Shown: positions 34,620 through 44,040 of the stretch, piece after piece | Layout: each line of letters begins with the position of its first letter | Position numbering within the stretch: position 1 is the first letter of the stretch | Source of the DNA: DATBRC01 sp036560485 | GTDB taxonomy: Bacteria > Pseudomonadota > Gammaproteobacteria > Burkholderiales > Burkholderiaceae_D | Assembly (NCBI GenBank): GCA_036560485.1 | Contig: DATBRC010000053.1 | Coordinates: forward strand, 1-64,000 | DNA: 64,000 nt | Direction of reading: 5' to 3' | Translations under genes and position numbers: made by a program | The notes under the pieces: model-generated | Seen by the model: the letters and a program-made list of their open reading frames with translations, nothing else | What the model was told of the DNA's origin: nothing | Databases searched by the model: none

Positions 34620-36146
34620 TCATCCCAAAAACAACTTGTACACTGGATTGGCGCTCTCATCCAAATGCTTGTAACCAAGTGTCGACAGGAAATCGCGGAA
34701 CGCTTTCATTTCTTTTTTCGGCACTTGCAAGCCAACCAGAATGCGCCCGACATCGCCGCCCTGGCTGCGGTAATGGAACAGGCTGATATTCCAGTTCGGC
34801 GCCATGCTGTTCAGGAAGCGCATCAATGCACCCGGACGCTCGGGGAATTCAAAGCGATACAGCAACTCGTTTTGCGCGAGTGGACTCTTGCCGCCGACCA
34901 GATGGCGGATGTGCAATTTAGCGAGTTCGTCGTGTGTCAGGTCGAGCGTCTTGAAGCCGTGCTTCTCGAAATTTTTCGTGATCTTGGCAGGCTCGTCACG
35001 GTCGGCGATCTGGATGCCGACGAATACATGCGCTTCTTTTTCATCGCTGATGCGGTAATTGAATTCAGTGACTGCGCGCGGCCCGACCAGTTCGCAAAAG
35101 CGCTTGAAGCTGCCGCGTTCTTCCGGAATCGTCACGGCAAATACGGCCTCGCGTGCTTCACCCACATCGGCGCGTTCTGCGATAAACCGCAAACGGTCGA
35201 AGTTCATGTTGGCGCCGCTTGCAACCGTGATCAAGGTTTCATTCCTGATCGGTTGTTTGCTCATTTTGGCACGTTCGACATAAGCCTTGGCGCCGGCGAT
35301 TGCCAAAGCGCCTGATGGTTCCAGAATACTGCGCGTATCCTGAAACACGTCCTTGACGGCTGCGCTGACTTCATCTGCATCGACCACGATGATGTCGTCT
35401 ACCAGTTTTTTGGTGATGCGGAAGGTCTCTTCACCGACCAGCTTGACTGCGGTGCCGTCGGCAAACAGGCCGACATCCGATAAGGTTACCCGGCGGCCTG
35501 CTTTGACGCTGCGCGCCATTGCGTCGGAATCGGTGGTTTGCACGCCGATGACTTTGATGTCGGGACGCACTGCTTTCACATAAGCGGCTACACCGGATAT
35601 CAAGCCGCCGCCGCCGATCGCGACAAAAATCGCATGGATCGGACCAGGATGCTGACGCAGGATCTCCATCGCAATCGTGCCTTGCCCTGCGATCACATAA
35701 GGATCGTCGAACGGATGAACAAAAGTCAGCTTGAACTTTTTTTCCAGCGTCAACGCATGTTGATATGCATCGCTGTATGACTCACCGAACAGCACAACTT
35801 CACCGCCGCGCGATTTAACCGCATCAACTTTGACGGAGGGTGTGGTGGTCGGCATCACGATCACCGCACGGCATCCAAGCCTGGATGCGCCGAGCGCCAC
35901 ACCTTGCGCATGATTGCCGGCCGATGCGCAAATCACGCCGTGCTTGAGTTGCGCCGGCGTCAGGTGCGCCATCTTGTTATATGCACCGCGCAGCTTGAAG
36001 CTGAACACGCTTTGCATGTCTTCGCGTTTGAAATAAACGCGATTGTCCATGCGCTGCGACAGCGTGGGCGCCAGCTCGAGCGGGGATTCAATGGCAACGT
36101 CGTAGACGCGTGCGGTCAGGATTTTTTGTAAGTAGTCGGTGGTCAT
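34620..36146 (-). CDS. ilvA: Threonine ammonia-lyase, biosynthetic
   Basis: Converts threonine to 2-oxobutanoate for isoleucine synthesis. From ATG 36146 it has 508 residues. The PLP lysine is in VFSFKLRGAYNKM. The substrate/PLP region includes SAGNHAQGVALGA and VAIGGGGLISGVAAYVKA. Two C-terminal ACT-like regulatory domains (about 330-420 and 425-508) mark the feedback-inhibited biosynthetic form. A longer frame to 36191 adds residues unlike the family. A candidate promoter lies at 36203-36232. Confidence 0.96.
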   Translation of the reverse strand: MTTDYLQKILTARVYDVAIESPLELAPTLSQRMDNRVYFKREDMQSVFSFKLRGAYNKMAHLTPAQLKHGVICASAGNHAQGVALGASRLGCRAVIVMPTTTPSVKVDAVKSRGGEVVLFGESYSDAYQHALTLEKKFKLTFVHPFDDPYVIAGQGTIAMEILRQHPGPIHAIFVAIGGGGLISGVAAYVKAVRPDIKVIGVQTTDSDAMARSVKAGRRVTLSDVGLFADGTAVKLVGEETFRITKKLVDDIIVVDADEVSAAVKDVFQDTRSILEPSGALAIAGAKAYVERAKMSKQPIRNETLITVASGANMNFDRLRFIAERADVGEAREAVFAVTIPEERGSFKRFCELVGPRAVTEFNYRISDEKEAHVFVGIQIADRDEPAKITKNFEKHGFKTLDLTHDELAKLHIRHLVGGKSPLAQNELLYRFEFPERPGALMRFLNSMAPNWNISLFHYRSQGGDVGRILVGLQVPKKEMKAFRDFLSTLGYKHLDESANPVYKLFLG

Positions 36147-36202
36147 AAATTCAATATTGGGAGCACGCAGTAACGAAAAAGCGCCGTGCAAATCAGTCGA
36201 TC

Positions 36203-36232
36203 ATTATAATGGAGCCGCGATAAAACCTTGAA
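36203..36232 (-). promoter_or_regulatory. Candidate sigma-70 promoter for ilvA
   Basis: On the minus strand a perfect -10 TATAAT (36203-36208) is preceded at 18 bp by TTCAAG (36227-36232), a weak -35. Transcription would start about 50 bases upstream of the ilvA ATG. Pattern only. Confidence 0.4.
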
Positions 36233-36276
36233 TAAACCATGTTGATTCCGTTGCGGTTCCCTGTATTGGCCTGTCC

Positions 36277-36768
36277 ATGATCCAGACTTTCACCCTTTGG
36301 CTGTTAAAAACACTGGCGGTCCCTAGTGTCGGTCTGTCATCAGTCTTTCTGATCAGTTTCATCTCTGCCACCTTGCTGCCGATGGGATCGGAACCAGCCG
36401 TCTTTGCTGTCGTCAAGGCCAATAGCGCATTGTTTTGGCCCGTCATCTTGACTGCGACGCTCGGCAATACATTGGGCGGTATCGTCGATTACTGGATGGG
36501 CTATGGCGCGAAGCAGTTATTTGCGAAAGAGCGCGAAAGCCGCTGGTTCGTCTGGTTACAGCGCTTCGGGCCTAAAACGTTGTTGCTGGCATGGTTGCCG
36601 GGGATCGGTGACCCGATTTGCACATTGGCTGGCTGGTTAAAAATCGCATTCTGGCCAAGCGTTTTCTATATGGCAGTCGGCAAGTTTTTGCGCTATGTAG
36701 TGATTACCGAGCTGTTGCTGGATGTGCCGGACGGTTGGTGGCATCGCGTAGCACAATGGCTTGGATAG
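36277..36768 (+). CDS. YqaA family inner-membrane protein (SNARE/DedA-like)
   Basis: A 163-residue membrane protein with about four hydrophobic segments. Family features are FISATLLPMGSEPAVFAVV near residue 30 and ATLGNTLGGIVDYWMGYGA. A GPKTLLLAWLPGIGDPICTLAGWLKI segment, split here by helix boundaries, resembles the re-entrant helices of DedA/VTT proteins. Such proteins are linked to lipid or envelope homeostasis, but YqaA itself is uncharacterised. It is divergent from ilvA. Confidence 0.85.
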   Translation: MIQTFTLWLLKTLAVPSVGLSSVFLISFISATLLPMGSEPAVFAVVKANSALFWPVILTATLGNTLGGIVDYWMGYGAKQLFAKERESRWFVWLQRFGPKTLLLAWLPGIGDPICTLAGWLKIAFWPSVFYMAVGKFLRYVVITELLLDVPDGWWHRVAQWLG

Positions 36769-36832
36769 CAGCGCAAAGTCGGCAGGTCGTATTGGAGTGT
36801 TGAACTAGGCGAACTCAACGATCGTTGGATCG

Positions 36833-36985
36833 TTATTCACCCTTCTGGTATTTTTGCGGACGATGCAGAACGCGCTCAATGACAGCTTCAGGAACATTTT
36901 TTTCTCGTAAAAACTCTGCCGTTTTGCTCACGCCCAGCGTGGGTGCGTATTGAATGCCTATGTCGACCAGCATGCGGGTGGCCAT
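36833..36985 (-). CDS. Small conserved-looking hypothetical protein (about 50 residues)
   Basis: The C-terminal part of this frame reads LVDIGIQYAPTLGVSKTAEFL and then REKNVPEAVIERVLHRPQ, a compact two-helix pattern that looks like a genuine small protein. The frame extends upstream to 37096, but the extra 37 residues are Arg/Lys/Gln-rich and unlike a protein N terminus, so ATG 36985 is preferred; its AGGA is too close for comfort. No function can be given. Confidence 0.45.
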   Translation of the reverse strand: MATRMLVDIGIQYAPTLGVSKTAEFLREKNVPEAVIERVLHRPQKYQKGE

Positions 36986-37337
36986 ATCCTTGCGTCTTGA
37001 CGCGAGACGAGGCTGATGCTGGTATTGTTGCTGGCACTTTTTCTTTCGACTTCTATTTCCGGCACGATGCCTCCTATCGGTTAGCGGGAGATTCATGTAT
37101 GAAGTTTAATACGGTTCGGCAACTAAATGGATTTTTTAAGGAGTCCCTATTCAGCCTTCAGGCATCCGTCTCATGTTGATTTCAGAATAACATTTTGCCA
37201 ATAGTGTGCTGTGTAGTACTACTGGCTGATGATTCGCGTGTTGGGTGCTGGATTGTCCTTGCAAAAGTAAGGCTGTTGCCGCATCGTGCGACGCAATACG
37301 CTAAAATGCTGCTTTAGCGTTAGATCAACACTTATCG

Positions 37338-40300
37338 ATGAACGCCCCAGCACAAATTCAAGCCCTTTTGTCAGACGCGCCCGCAGGCGCTGTTCCCACG
37401 CGGTTGCGTGAGATTCCGTATAACTACACATCGTTTTCCGACCGCGAAATCGTGATCCGCCTGTTGGGCGAGGACGCGTGGCGTTTGCTTGATGAACTGC
37501 GTGGCGCGCGTCAGACCGGCCGTTCCGCTCGCATGTTGTATGAAGTGTTGGGCGATATCTGGGTAGTGCGGCGCAATCCGTATCTGCAGGACGACATGCT
37601 GGACAATCCGAAGCGCCGTCAGGCATTGATCGATGCGCTCAACCATCGTTTGGGGGAGGTCGACAAGCGTCGTTTGACGACCGATCTGGCGGAAGCTGGC
37701 GATGCCGTTGCGGTACGCCGTAGCGCCAACGTGGGCGCATTGCTGCAGGCCGCAAAAAAAGCGGTCGCGAAATTTGGCGAGGAATTCCGCCAGGTCTATG
37801 ACTTGCGCAAGCGTACCAACAAGGTGCTTGGTCGTTACACCGCCAAAGACAATATCAAGTTCGACGGTTTGTCACGTGTGTCGCACGTGACTGATGCGAC
37901 CGACTGGCGCGTCGAATATCCGTTTGTCGTGTTGACGCCGGATACTGAAGACGAAATGGCCGGCTTGGTCAAAGGTTGTATCGAACTGGGCCTGACCATC
38001 ATTCCGCGCGGCGGCGGCACAGGTTACACCGGCGGCGCGATTCCATTGACGCCGACTTCGGCCGTCATCAACACCGAGAAACTGGAACAGCTGGGCGCGG
38101 TCGAAATGACGCGCTTGCCGGGTGTCGATCGCGATTACGCGACCATCTATTCCGGCGCAGGAGTGGTGACCAAGCGTGTGTCGGATGCGGCGGACAAGGC
38201 CGGTTTCGTGTTCGCGGTTGATCCGACTTCGGCAGAAGCATCGTGCATCGGCGGCAATATCGCGATGAATGCGGGCGGCAAGAAAGCCGTGTTGTGGGGC
38301 ACTGCACTCGATAATCTGGCGAGCTGGCGCATGGTCGATCCGAATGGTGATTGGCTCGAAGTCACGCGGATCGAACACAACCTCGGCAAGATCCATGATG
38401 CGCCGGTCGCGAAGTTCAAGCTGGAATGGACTCATCCGAGCGAGAAGGGCAAAAAGAATGCGCCTTTCAAGACCGAGACATTGGAAATTCCGGGACGCAT
38501 TTTCCGCAAGGAAGGCTTGGGCAAGGACGTCACCGATAAATTCCTTGCAGGTTTGCCCGGCATTCAAAAAGAAGGCACCGATGGCTTGATCACATCGGCG
38601 CGCTGGATTTTGCACAAGATGCCCAAGCATACGCGCACCGTTTGTCTGGAATTTTTCGGCCAGGCACGCGATGCGATTCCAAGCATCGTCGAGATCAAGG
38701 ATTATCTCGACAGCGAAACCAAAAAAGGCGGCGCGATCCTCGCGGGCCTCGAGCATCTGGATGAGCGTTATTTGCGCGCAGTCGGCTACGCAACCAAATC
38801 GAAGCGCGGGGTGTTGCCGAAGATGGCATTGTTCGGCGATATCGTCGGCGATGATGAAGATGCCGTGGCACGCGCAGCATCCGAAGTGATCCGCATGGCC
38901 AACACGCGCGTCGGTGAAGGCTTTGTCGCCGTCAGTCCGGAAGCACGCAAGAAATTCTGGCTCGATCGCGCGCGCACTGCGGCGATTTCCAAGCATACCA
39001 ACGCGTTCAAGATCAATGAAGACGTCGTGATCCCATTGAACCGCATGGGTGAATATACCGACGGCATCGAGCGCATCAATATCGAGTTGTCGATCAAGAA
39101 CAAGCTGCAATTGGTCGGTGAGTTGCGCGCGTTTTTTGCCAAAGGTAATCTGCCGGTCGGCAAGAGCGAAGATGCAGACACCGATGACGTTTCAGCGGAA
39201 GAGCTGCTGGAAGACCGCGTCAATCAAGCGTTGCAATTGCTCGACGCGACGCAAGCTCGCTGGTCGTATTTGCTGAATCAGCTCGACAAGCCGCTCGTCG
39301 ATGCAATAGCGGAACTGTCGGCGCTGGGGTTGGACCGGCTCGGCGTGGTTTTCGAAGAGCGCTTGAAGCGGCAGCCTGACGCGACCGTATTCCATGTGCT
39401 GCAAGACCGCACGGTGCGCGTGTCGTGGAAAACTGAAATCCGTGCGCAGTTGCGCCAGATTTTCAATGGCGGCGCATTCAAGCTGATCCTTGATGAATGC
39501 ACGGCGATCCACAAGAAGGTATTGCGTGGTCGCGTGTTCGTTGCGTTGCATATGCATGCGGGCGACGGCAATGTGCATACCAATATTCCGGTTAATTCGG
39601 ACAATTACGAAATGCTGCAAGTCGCGCATGCTGCGGTCGATCGCATCATGGTGCTGGCGCGTTCGCTCGACGGCGTGATTTCGGGCGAGCATGGGATCGG
39701 CATTACCAAACTTGAGTATTTGACCGATGAGGAAATGCAGGATTTCCGCGCGTACAAATTGCGCGTCGATCCGGAAGGCCGCTTCAACAAGGGCAAGCTG
39801 CTCAATCAACCAGATCTGAGCGCCGACTTGCGTAACGCGTACACGCCATCATTCGGTTTGATGGGCCATGAATCGCTGATCATGCAGCAAAGCGATATCG
39901 GCGAGATTGCCAACAGCGTCAAGGATTGCCTGCGCTGCGGCAAATGCAAACCGGTTTGCGCGACCCACGTGCCGCGCGCGAATTTGCTGTATTCACCGCG
40001 TAATAAAATTCTGGCGACGTCGTTGCTGGTCGAAGCTTTCCTGTATGAAGAACAAACCCGGCGCGGCATCTCGATCAAGCATTGGGAAGAATTTGAAGAC
40101 GTGGCCGATCATTGCACCGTTTGCCACAAGTGCGTCACCCCTTGTCCGGTCGATATCGACTTTGGCGATGTATCGATGAACATGCGTAATTTGTTGCGCA
40201 AGATGGACAAGAAGTCGTTCAATCCCGGCTCGGCATTCATGATGTTTTTCTTGAATGCGAAAGATCCGGCAACCATCAATGCGGCGCGTCAGGTGGCGAT

Positions 40301-41339
40301 CAGCTGGGGTTACAAGGCACAACGCCTCGGTAACGAGGTTCTGAAGAAATTCGCGAAGAAGCAAACCAAGGCGCCGCCTTCGACTCACGGCAAGCCGGCG
40401 ATCAAAGAACAGGTGATCCACTTCATCAACAAGAAGATGCCTGGCAATTTGCCGAAGAAAACGGCGCGCGCGTTACTCGATATTGAAGATGATAAGGTGA
40501 TTCCGATCATTCGTGATCCGATGACAACCACGGCGGATACCGAGGCGGTATTTTATTTCCCGGGCTGCGGTTCGGAACGTTTGTTCTCGCAAGTCGGCTT
40601 GGCCACACAAGCGATGTTGTGGAATGTCGGCGTGCAAACGGTGCTGCCGCCGGGTTATCTATGTTGCGGTTATCCGCAACGCGGCGCCGGTCAGTACGAC
40701 AAGGCCGAGAAAATGATGACCGATAACCGCGTGTTGTTCCATCGCATGGCCAACACGTTGAATTATCTCGACATCAAGACCGTCGTGGTGTCGTGCGGCA
40801 CTTGCTACGATCAGCTCGAAAGCTATGAGTTCGAAAAAATCTTCCCTGGCTGCCGCATTATCGATATTCACGATTATCTGCTCGGTAAAGGCGTCAAGCT
40901 GGAAGGCGTCAACGGCACACGATACATGTATCACGAGCCTTGCCACAACCCGATGAAGATGCAGGATTCAGTGAAGACCGTGAATGCATTGATTGCGACA
41001 GTTGACAACGTGAAGATTGAAAAAAATGAACGTTGCTGCGGTGAGTCGGGTTCATTGGCTATCACACGGCCGGATATCTCGACCCAGGTACGTTTCCGCA
41101 AGGAAGAAGAGATGATCAAGGGCGCAGATAAATTGCGTGCTGATGGCTTTGCCGGCGATGTAAAAATTCTGACGTCCTGCCCGTCTTGCCTGATGGGGTT
41201 GAAGCGTTATAACGACGATTCAGGTACCGATGCTGACTACATCGTGATTGAAATGGCGAAGCATTTGCTCGGTGAAAACTGGATGCCTGATTATGTCGCC
41301 AAAGCCAACAACGGCGGCATTGAACGCGTACTGGTATAG
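37338..41339 (+). CDS. Giant FAD/FMN-binding oxidoreductase with Fe-S and CCG domains (DUF3683 family)
   Basis: A 1333-residue fusion. Residues 1-190 correspond to the DUF3683 region. An FAD_binding_4 (PCMH-type) domain spans about 190-350, with IIPRGGGTGYTGGAIPLTP and GGNIAMNAGGKKA. An FAD-oxidase C-terminal domain follows, with LHMHAGDGNVHTNIPV (about 735) and GVISGEHGIGITK. Two 4Fe-4S sites follow, CLRCGKCKPVC (about 864) and CTVCHKCVTPCP (about 925). Two CCG (DUF224) domains end the protein, FPGCGSERLF/LCCGYPQRG (about 1075) and HEPCHNP/RCCGESGS (about 1199). This combines GlcD/Dld-like and GlcF-like parts in one chain, suggesting oxidation of a 2-hydroxy acid such as D-lactate with electrons passed to a membrane acceptor. 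The substrate is inferred. Confidence 0.88.
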   Translation: MNAPAQIQALLSDAPAGAVPTRLREIPYNYTSFSDREIVIRLLGEDAWRLLDELRGARQTGRSARMLYEVLGDIWVVRRNPYLQDDMLDNPKRRQALIDALNHRLGEVDKRRLTTDLAEAGDAVAVRRSANVGALLQAAKKAVAKFGEEFRQVYDLRKRTNKVLGRYTAKDNIKFDGLSRVSHVTDATDWRVEYPFVVLTPDTEDEMAGLVKGCIELGLTIIPRGGGTGYTGGAIPLTPTSAVINTEKLEQLGAVEMTRLPGVDRDYATIYSGAGVVTKRVSDAADKAGFVFAVDPTSAEASCIGGNIAMNAGGKKAVLWGTALDNLASWRMVDPNGDWLEVTRIEHNLGKIHDAPVAKFKLEWTHPSEKGKKNAPFKTETLEIPGRIFRKEGLGKDVTDKFLAGLPGIQKEGTDGLITSARWILHKMPKHTRTVCLEFFGQARDAIPSIVEIKDYLDSETKKGGAILAGLEHLDERYLRAVGYATKSKRGVLPKMALFGDIVGDDEDAVARAASEVIRMANTRVGEGFVAVSPEARKKFWLDRARTAAISKHTNAFKINEDVVIPLNRMGEYTDGIERINIELSIKNKLQLVGELRAFFAKGNLPVGKSEDADTDDVSAEELLEDRVNQALQLLDATQARWSYLLNQLDKPLVDAIAELSALGLDRLGVVFEERLKRQPDATVFHVLQDRTVRVSWKTEIRAQLRQIFNGGAFKLILDECTAIHKKVLRGRVFVALHMHAGDGNVHTNIPVNSDNYEMLQVAHAAVDRIMVLARSLDGVISGEHGIGITKLEYLTDEEMQDFRAYKLRVDPEGRFNKGKLLNQPDLSADLRNAYTPSFGLMGHESLIMQQSDIGEIANSVKDCLRCGKCKPVCATHVPRANLLYSPRNKILATSLLVEAFLYEEQTRRGISIKHWEEFEDVADHCTVCHKCVTPCPVDIDFGDVSMNMRNLLRKMDKKSFNPGSAFMMFFLNAKDPATINAARQVAISWGYKAQRLGNEVLKKFAKKQTKAPPSTHGKPAIKEQVIHFINKKMPGNLPKKTARALLDIEDDKVIPIIRDPMTTTADTEAVFYFPGCGSERLFSQVGLATQAMLWNVGVQTVLPPGYLCCGYPQRGAGQYDKAEKMMTDNRVLFHRMANTLNYLDIKTVVVSCGTCYDQLESYEFEKIFPGCRIIDIHDYLLGKGVKLEGVNGTRYMYHEPCHNPMKMQDSVKTVNALIATVDNVKIEKNERCCGESGSLAITRPDISTQVRFRKEEEMIKGADKLRADGFAGDVKILTSCPSCLMGLKRYNDDSGTDADYIVIEMAKHLLGENWMPDYVAKANNGGIERVLV

Positions 41340-41344
41340 CGACA

Positions 41345-41794
41345 ATGGCTACGGCAATGACCACGCAATCAACTTGTGAATTGTGCACTCAGGATGGCGG
41401 CGATGTGGTGCACAAAAATGCAAAATTGCGCGTCGTGTTGGTCGATGATGCGCATTATCCGGGCTTTTGCCGCGTCATCTGGAACGAGCATGTAAAAGAG
41501 ATGACCGATTTGTCGCAGGTTGACCGTATCGTATTCATGAATACGGTTTGGCAAATCGAAGCTGCTTTGTGCGAGATCATGCATCCGGACAAAATCAATC
41601 TCGCCAGCCTTGGCAATATGACGCCGCATCTGCATTGGCACATCATTCCGCGCTATGTCGATGATGTGCATTTCCCGGGGCCGGTTTGGGCCGACAGCCA
41701 GCGGACGCCTGTGCCATCAGTTTTGGAAGAGCGCAGGGCAAAGCTTCCTTTGTTGCGTGATGCGATTGTCAAACACCTGGGCCACACTGTTTAG
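41345..41794 (+). CDS. HIT family protein
   Basis: A 149-residue histidine-triad protein, with the active-site motif HLHWHIIPRY near residue 98. The N-terminal CELCTQDGGDVVH supplies a possible Cys/His metal site as in some HIT hydrolases. Family members hydrolyse nucleotide phosphoramidates or dinucleotides; the specific substrate is not known. It starts 6 bp after the giant oxidoreductase gene and continues the operon towards the DUF971 gene. Confidence 0.9.
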   Translation: MATAMTTQSTCELCTQDGGDVVHKNAKLRVVLVDDAHYPGFCRVIWNEHVKEMTDLSQVDRIVFMNTVWQIEAALCEIMHPDKINLASLGNMTPHLHWHIIPRYVDDVHFPGPVWADSQRTPVPSVLEERRAKLPLLRDAIVKHLGHTV

Positions 41795-41833
41795 TTTTTT
41801 ACGTGTGGGCTGAAGCAATAAAGGTAAATAAAT

Positions 41834-42268
41834 ATGGCGGGGCCTAAACCAGCAACACCGAATCCGACCGCGCTGACTGTGCACAAGCAATCCCGTGTGT
41901 TGGAAATGGCGTTCGACGATGGCGCTGCGTTTTCCTTGCCGTTCGAATTGTTGCGCGTGTATTCGCCATCGGCGGAAGTGCGCGGTCATGGCAAGGGGCA
42001 AGAAGTTTTGCAACTGGGCAAACGCAATGTCCTGATTACAGCGCTCGATCCGGTAGGCAACTACGCAATACAACCACATTTTTCCGATAGCCATAACACC
42101 GGGATTTACACATGGGATTACTTGTATTGGCTGGGTAAAAACCAGCAACAATTGTGGGAAGATTATTTATCCCGATTGGAGGCAGCAGGTTTTACGCACG
42201 AGACCGGGCGCGACGCCACCGTCAATGCATCCAATCCTGACGCATCTTCTTGCGGACATCACCATTAA
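41834..42268 (+). CDS. DUF971 (gamma-butyrobetaine hydroxylase-like N-terminal) domain protein
   Basis: A 144-residue protein with the DUF971 pattern: LTVHKQSRVLEMAFDDGAAF, LPFELLRVYSPSAEVRGHG, and VGNYAIQPHFSDSHNTGIYT with a WDYLYWLG segment. The C terminus CGHHH could bind metal. DUF971 proteins are often found beside ubiE, as here, and are suspected to have an Fe-S or metal-related role; this is not established. It lies 66 bp upstream of ubiE. Confidence 0.85.
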   Translation: MAGPKPATPNPTALTVHKQSRVLEMAFDDGAAFSLPFELLRVYSPSAEVRGHGKGQEVLQLGKRNVLITALDPVGNYAIQPHFSDSHNTGIYTWDYLYWLGKNQQQLWEDYLSRLEAAGFTHETGRDATVNASNPDASSCGHHH

Positions 42269-42334
42269 TTCTTCTTGTTAAATTTTCCTGTCATGCCGCT
42301 TGTATAATGCAATTTCCTTAACGAGTTCGCCGCC

Positions 42335-43069
42335 ATGACCAACACTACCCATTTCGGTTATAAAACCGTTGCCGAAGAAGAAAAAGTTCGCAAGGTTGCA
42401 GAAGTCTTTCATTCAGTCGCAGACAAATACGATGTCATGAACGATGTGATGTCGGCCGGACTGCATCGTATCTGGAAGATGTTTACCATCGCACAGGCAG
42501 GCGTCAAGCCGGGGTTTAAAGTGCTCGATATTGCAGGCGGTACAGGCGACTTGGCCAAGGCGTTCGCCAAGCAAGCCGGCGCCGGCGGCGAGGTCTGGTT
42601 GACCGATATTAACGAGTCGATGCTGCGCGTCGGACGTGATCGTCTATTGAATAAAGGCTTGGCCACCCCAACCTTGTTATGCGATGCAGAAAAATTACCG
42701 TTTCCCGATAACTACTTTGATCGTGTGACGGTTGCATTCGGTTTGCGCAACATGACGCATAAAGATCTGGCGCTGGCTGAAATGCGGCGCGTGTTGAAGC
42801 CTGGTGGAAAATTGCTGGTGCTGGAATTTTCCAAAGTATGGGAGCCGTTGAAGAAGCCGTATGACGTCTACTCATTCTCTGTATTGCCTTGGATGGGACA
42901 GAAGATTGCAGGCGATGCCGACAGTTATCGTTATCTGGCCGAATCGATTCGCATGCACCCGGATCAAGAGACATTGAAAAAGATGATGCAGGATGCAGGC
43001 CTGGACAGCGTTCAATACTTTAATTTAACGGCAGGTGTGGCCGCACTCCACACTGGTATCAAACTTTAG
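42335..43069 (+). CDS. ubiE: Ubiquinone/menaquinone biosynthesis C-methyltransferase UbiE
   Basis: A 244-residue SAM-dependent C-methyltransferase of ubiquinone synthesis. Motif I VLDIAGGTGDLAKAFAK (about 60), the substrate-specific segment ADKYDVMNDVMSAGLHRIWK, and AFGLRNMTHKDLALAEMRRV with the LKPGGKLLVLEFSKV block are all intact. A TGTATAAT sequence lies 27 bases upstream of the start, but no good -35 accompanies it. The genes ubiJ and ubiB follow about 1.3 kb downstream. Confidence 0.97.
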   Translation: MTNTTHFGYKTVAEEEKVRKVAEVFHSVADKYDVMNDVMSAGLHRIWKMFTIAQAGVKPGFKVLDIAGGTGDLAKAFAKQAGAGGEVWLTDINESMLRVGRDRLLNKGLATPTLLCDAEKLPFPDNYFDRVTVAFGLRNMTHKDLALAEMRRVLKPGGKLLVLEFSKVWEPLKKPYDVYSFSVLPWMGQKIAGDADSYRYLAESIRMHPDQETLKKMMQDAGLDSVQYFNLTAGVAALHTGIKL

Positions 43070-43077
43070 GATCGCAC

Positions 43078-44010
43078 ATGAAAAAAATCTTTGTCACATT
43101 GATGATTGCCGTCAGCGCCTTGTCGATGATGGCTTCCAATGTAGAAGCCAAGCGTTTGGGTAGTGGTAGTTCGATCGGCAGGCAATCAACCAATGTGACT
43201 CGCCAAGCACCGACGCAATCTTCTCAATCGACCAATACGGCAACCAATGCCGCCAAACCGGCTGTCGCGCCCAGCCCGACGCCATCCCCAACACCCGCAG
43301 CGCCAGCACCATCCAGTCCGTGGAAAGGTGTTTTGGGCGGTGCGTTACTTGGCTTGGGTGCAGGCGCATTGCTGTCGCATTTCGGCATGGGTGGCGCAAT
43401 GGGTGGCATGCTCGGCAGTATCCTGATGATTGCGTTGCTGGCGTTTGTCGTGATGTTTATTGTTCGCCTGTTCCGCGGCAGGAGCGACGGTGGGTACACA
43501 CCTGTTTATGACGGTGGCTATTCCACAGCATCCAGTTCAACATCGACGATCGGTTCGCGTATTGAGCCGACCGTGCAACCGACTTCGCTCAAGTCGCTTC
43601 CGCTTGCGGGTGAAGCAAGAATGGCGCAATGGAGTGTGCCGACTGATTTCGATGTACCGGCTTTTCTGCGCAACGCAAAAACCTACTTTATTCGTTTGCA
43701 AGCGTCATGGGACAAGGCGGATATCAAGGATATCCGTGAATTTACCACGCCGGAGATGTTTGCCGAGTTGAAGATGCAATTGCAGGAACGTGGCGCATCC
43801 CCCAATGTCACCGATGTCGTTACCCTAGGCGCAGAGTTGATGGGCGTCGAAGTCGTTAATGACGATTATCTGGCCAGTGTGAAATTCAGTGGCATGATCA
43901 AGGAATCGGAAACTGCCGAAGCAGCGCCGTTCGAGGAAGTGTGGAATATGTCGAAACCGACGTCCGGCCAAGGCGGCTGGGTTTTGGCAGGTATTCAGCA
44001 GCTAACTTAG
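43078..44010 (+). CDS. Tim44-like domain protein, exported and membrane-anchored
   Basis: A 310-residue protein between ubiE and ubiJ. The signal peptide (1-24, ending VEA) is followed by a Ser/Thr/Ala/Pro linker. A hydrophobic Gly/Leu-rich membrane part (LGGALLGLGAGALLSHFGM, then LMIALLAFVVMFIVRLF) follows, and a C-terminal Tim44-like (Tim44/TolA-fold) domain from about 185: PAFLRNAKTYFIRLQASWD, IREFTTPEMFAELKMQL. Similar proteins recur at this position in betaproteobacteria. The function is unknown; a link with ubiquinone lipids is suggested only by context. Its terminator is now separated from it by the repeat at 44041-44310. Confidence 0.85.
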   Translation: MKKIFVTLMIAVSALSMMASNVEAKRLGSGSSIGRQSTNVTRQAPTQSSQSTNTATNAAKPAVAPSPTPSPTPAAPAPSSPWKGVLGGALLGLGAGALLSHFGMGGAMGGMLGSILMIALLAFVVMFIVRLFRGRSDGGYTPVYDGGYSTASSSTSTIGSRIEPTVQPTSLKSLPLAGEARMAQWSVPTDFDVPAFLRNAKTYFIRLQASWDKADIKDIREFTTPEMFAELKMQLQERGASPNVTDVVTLGAELMGVEVVNDDYLASVKFSGMIKESETAEAAPFEEVWNMSKPTSGQGGWVLAGIQQLT

Positions 44011-44040
44011 GTGTATCGTCATGTGTCACGTAAATAAGCA

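Noticed and set aside
37872..39110. A 412-codon open frame on the minus strand inside the giant oxidoreductase gene
   Set aside because: It is antisense to a gene with clear FAD-binding motifs; the translation is His/Arg/Ile-rich with no domain.
42303..42308. Promoter for ubiE at TATAAT
   Set aside because: The -10 is perfect, but no -35 lies at 16-18 bp, the nearest TTGTTA is 22 bp away, and the upstream genes run in the same direction.
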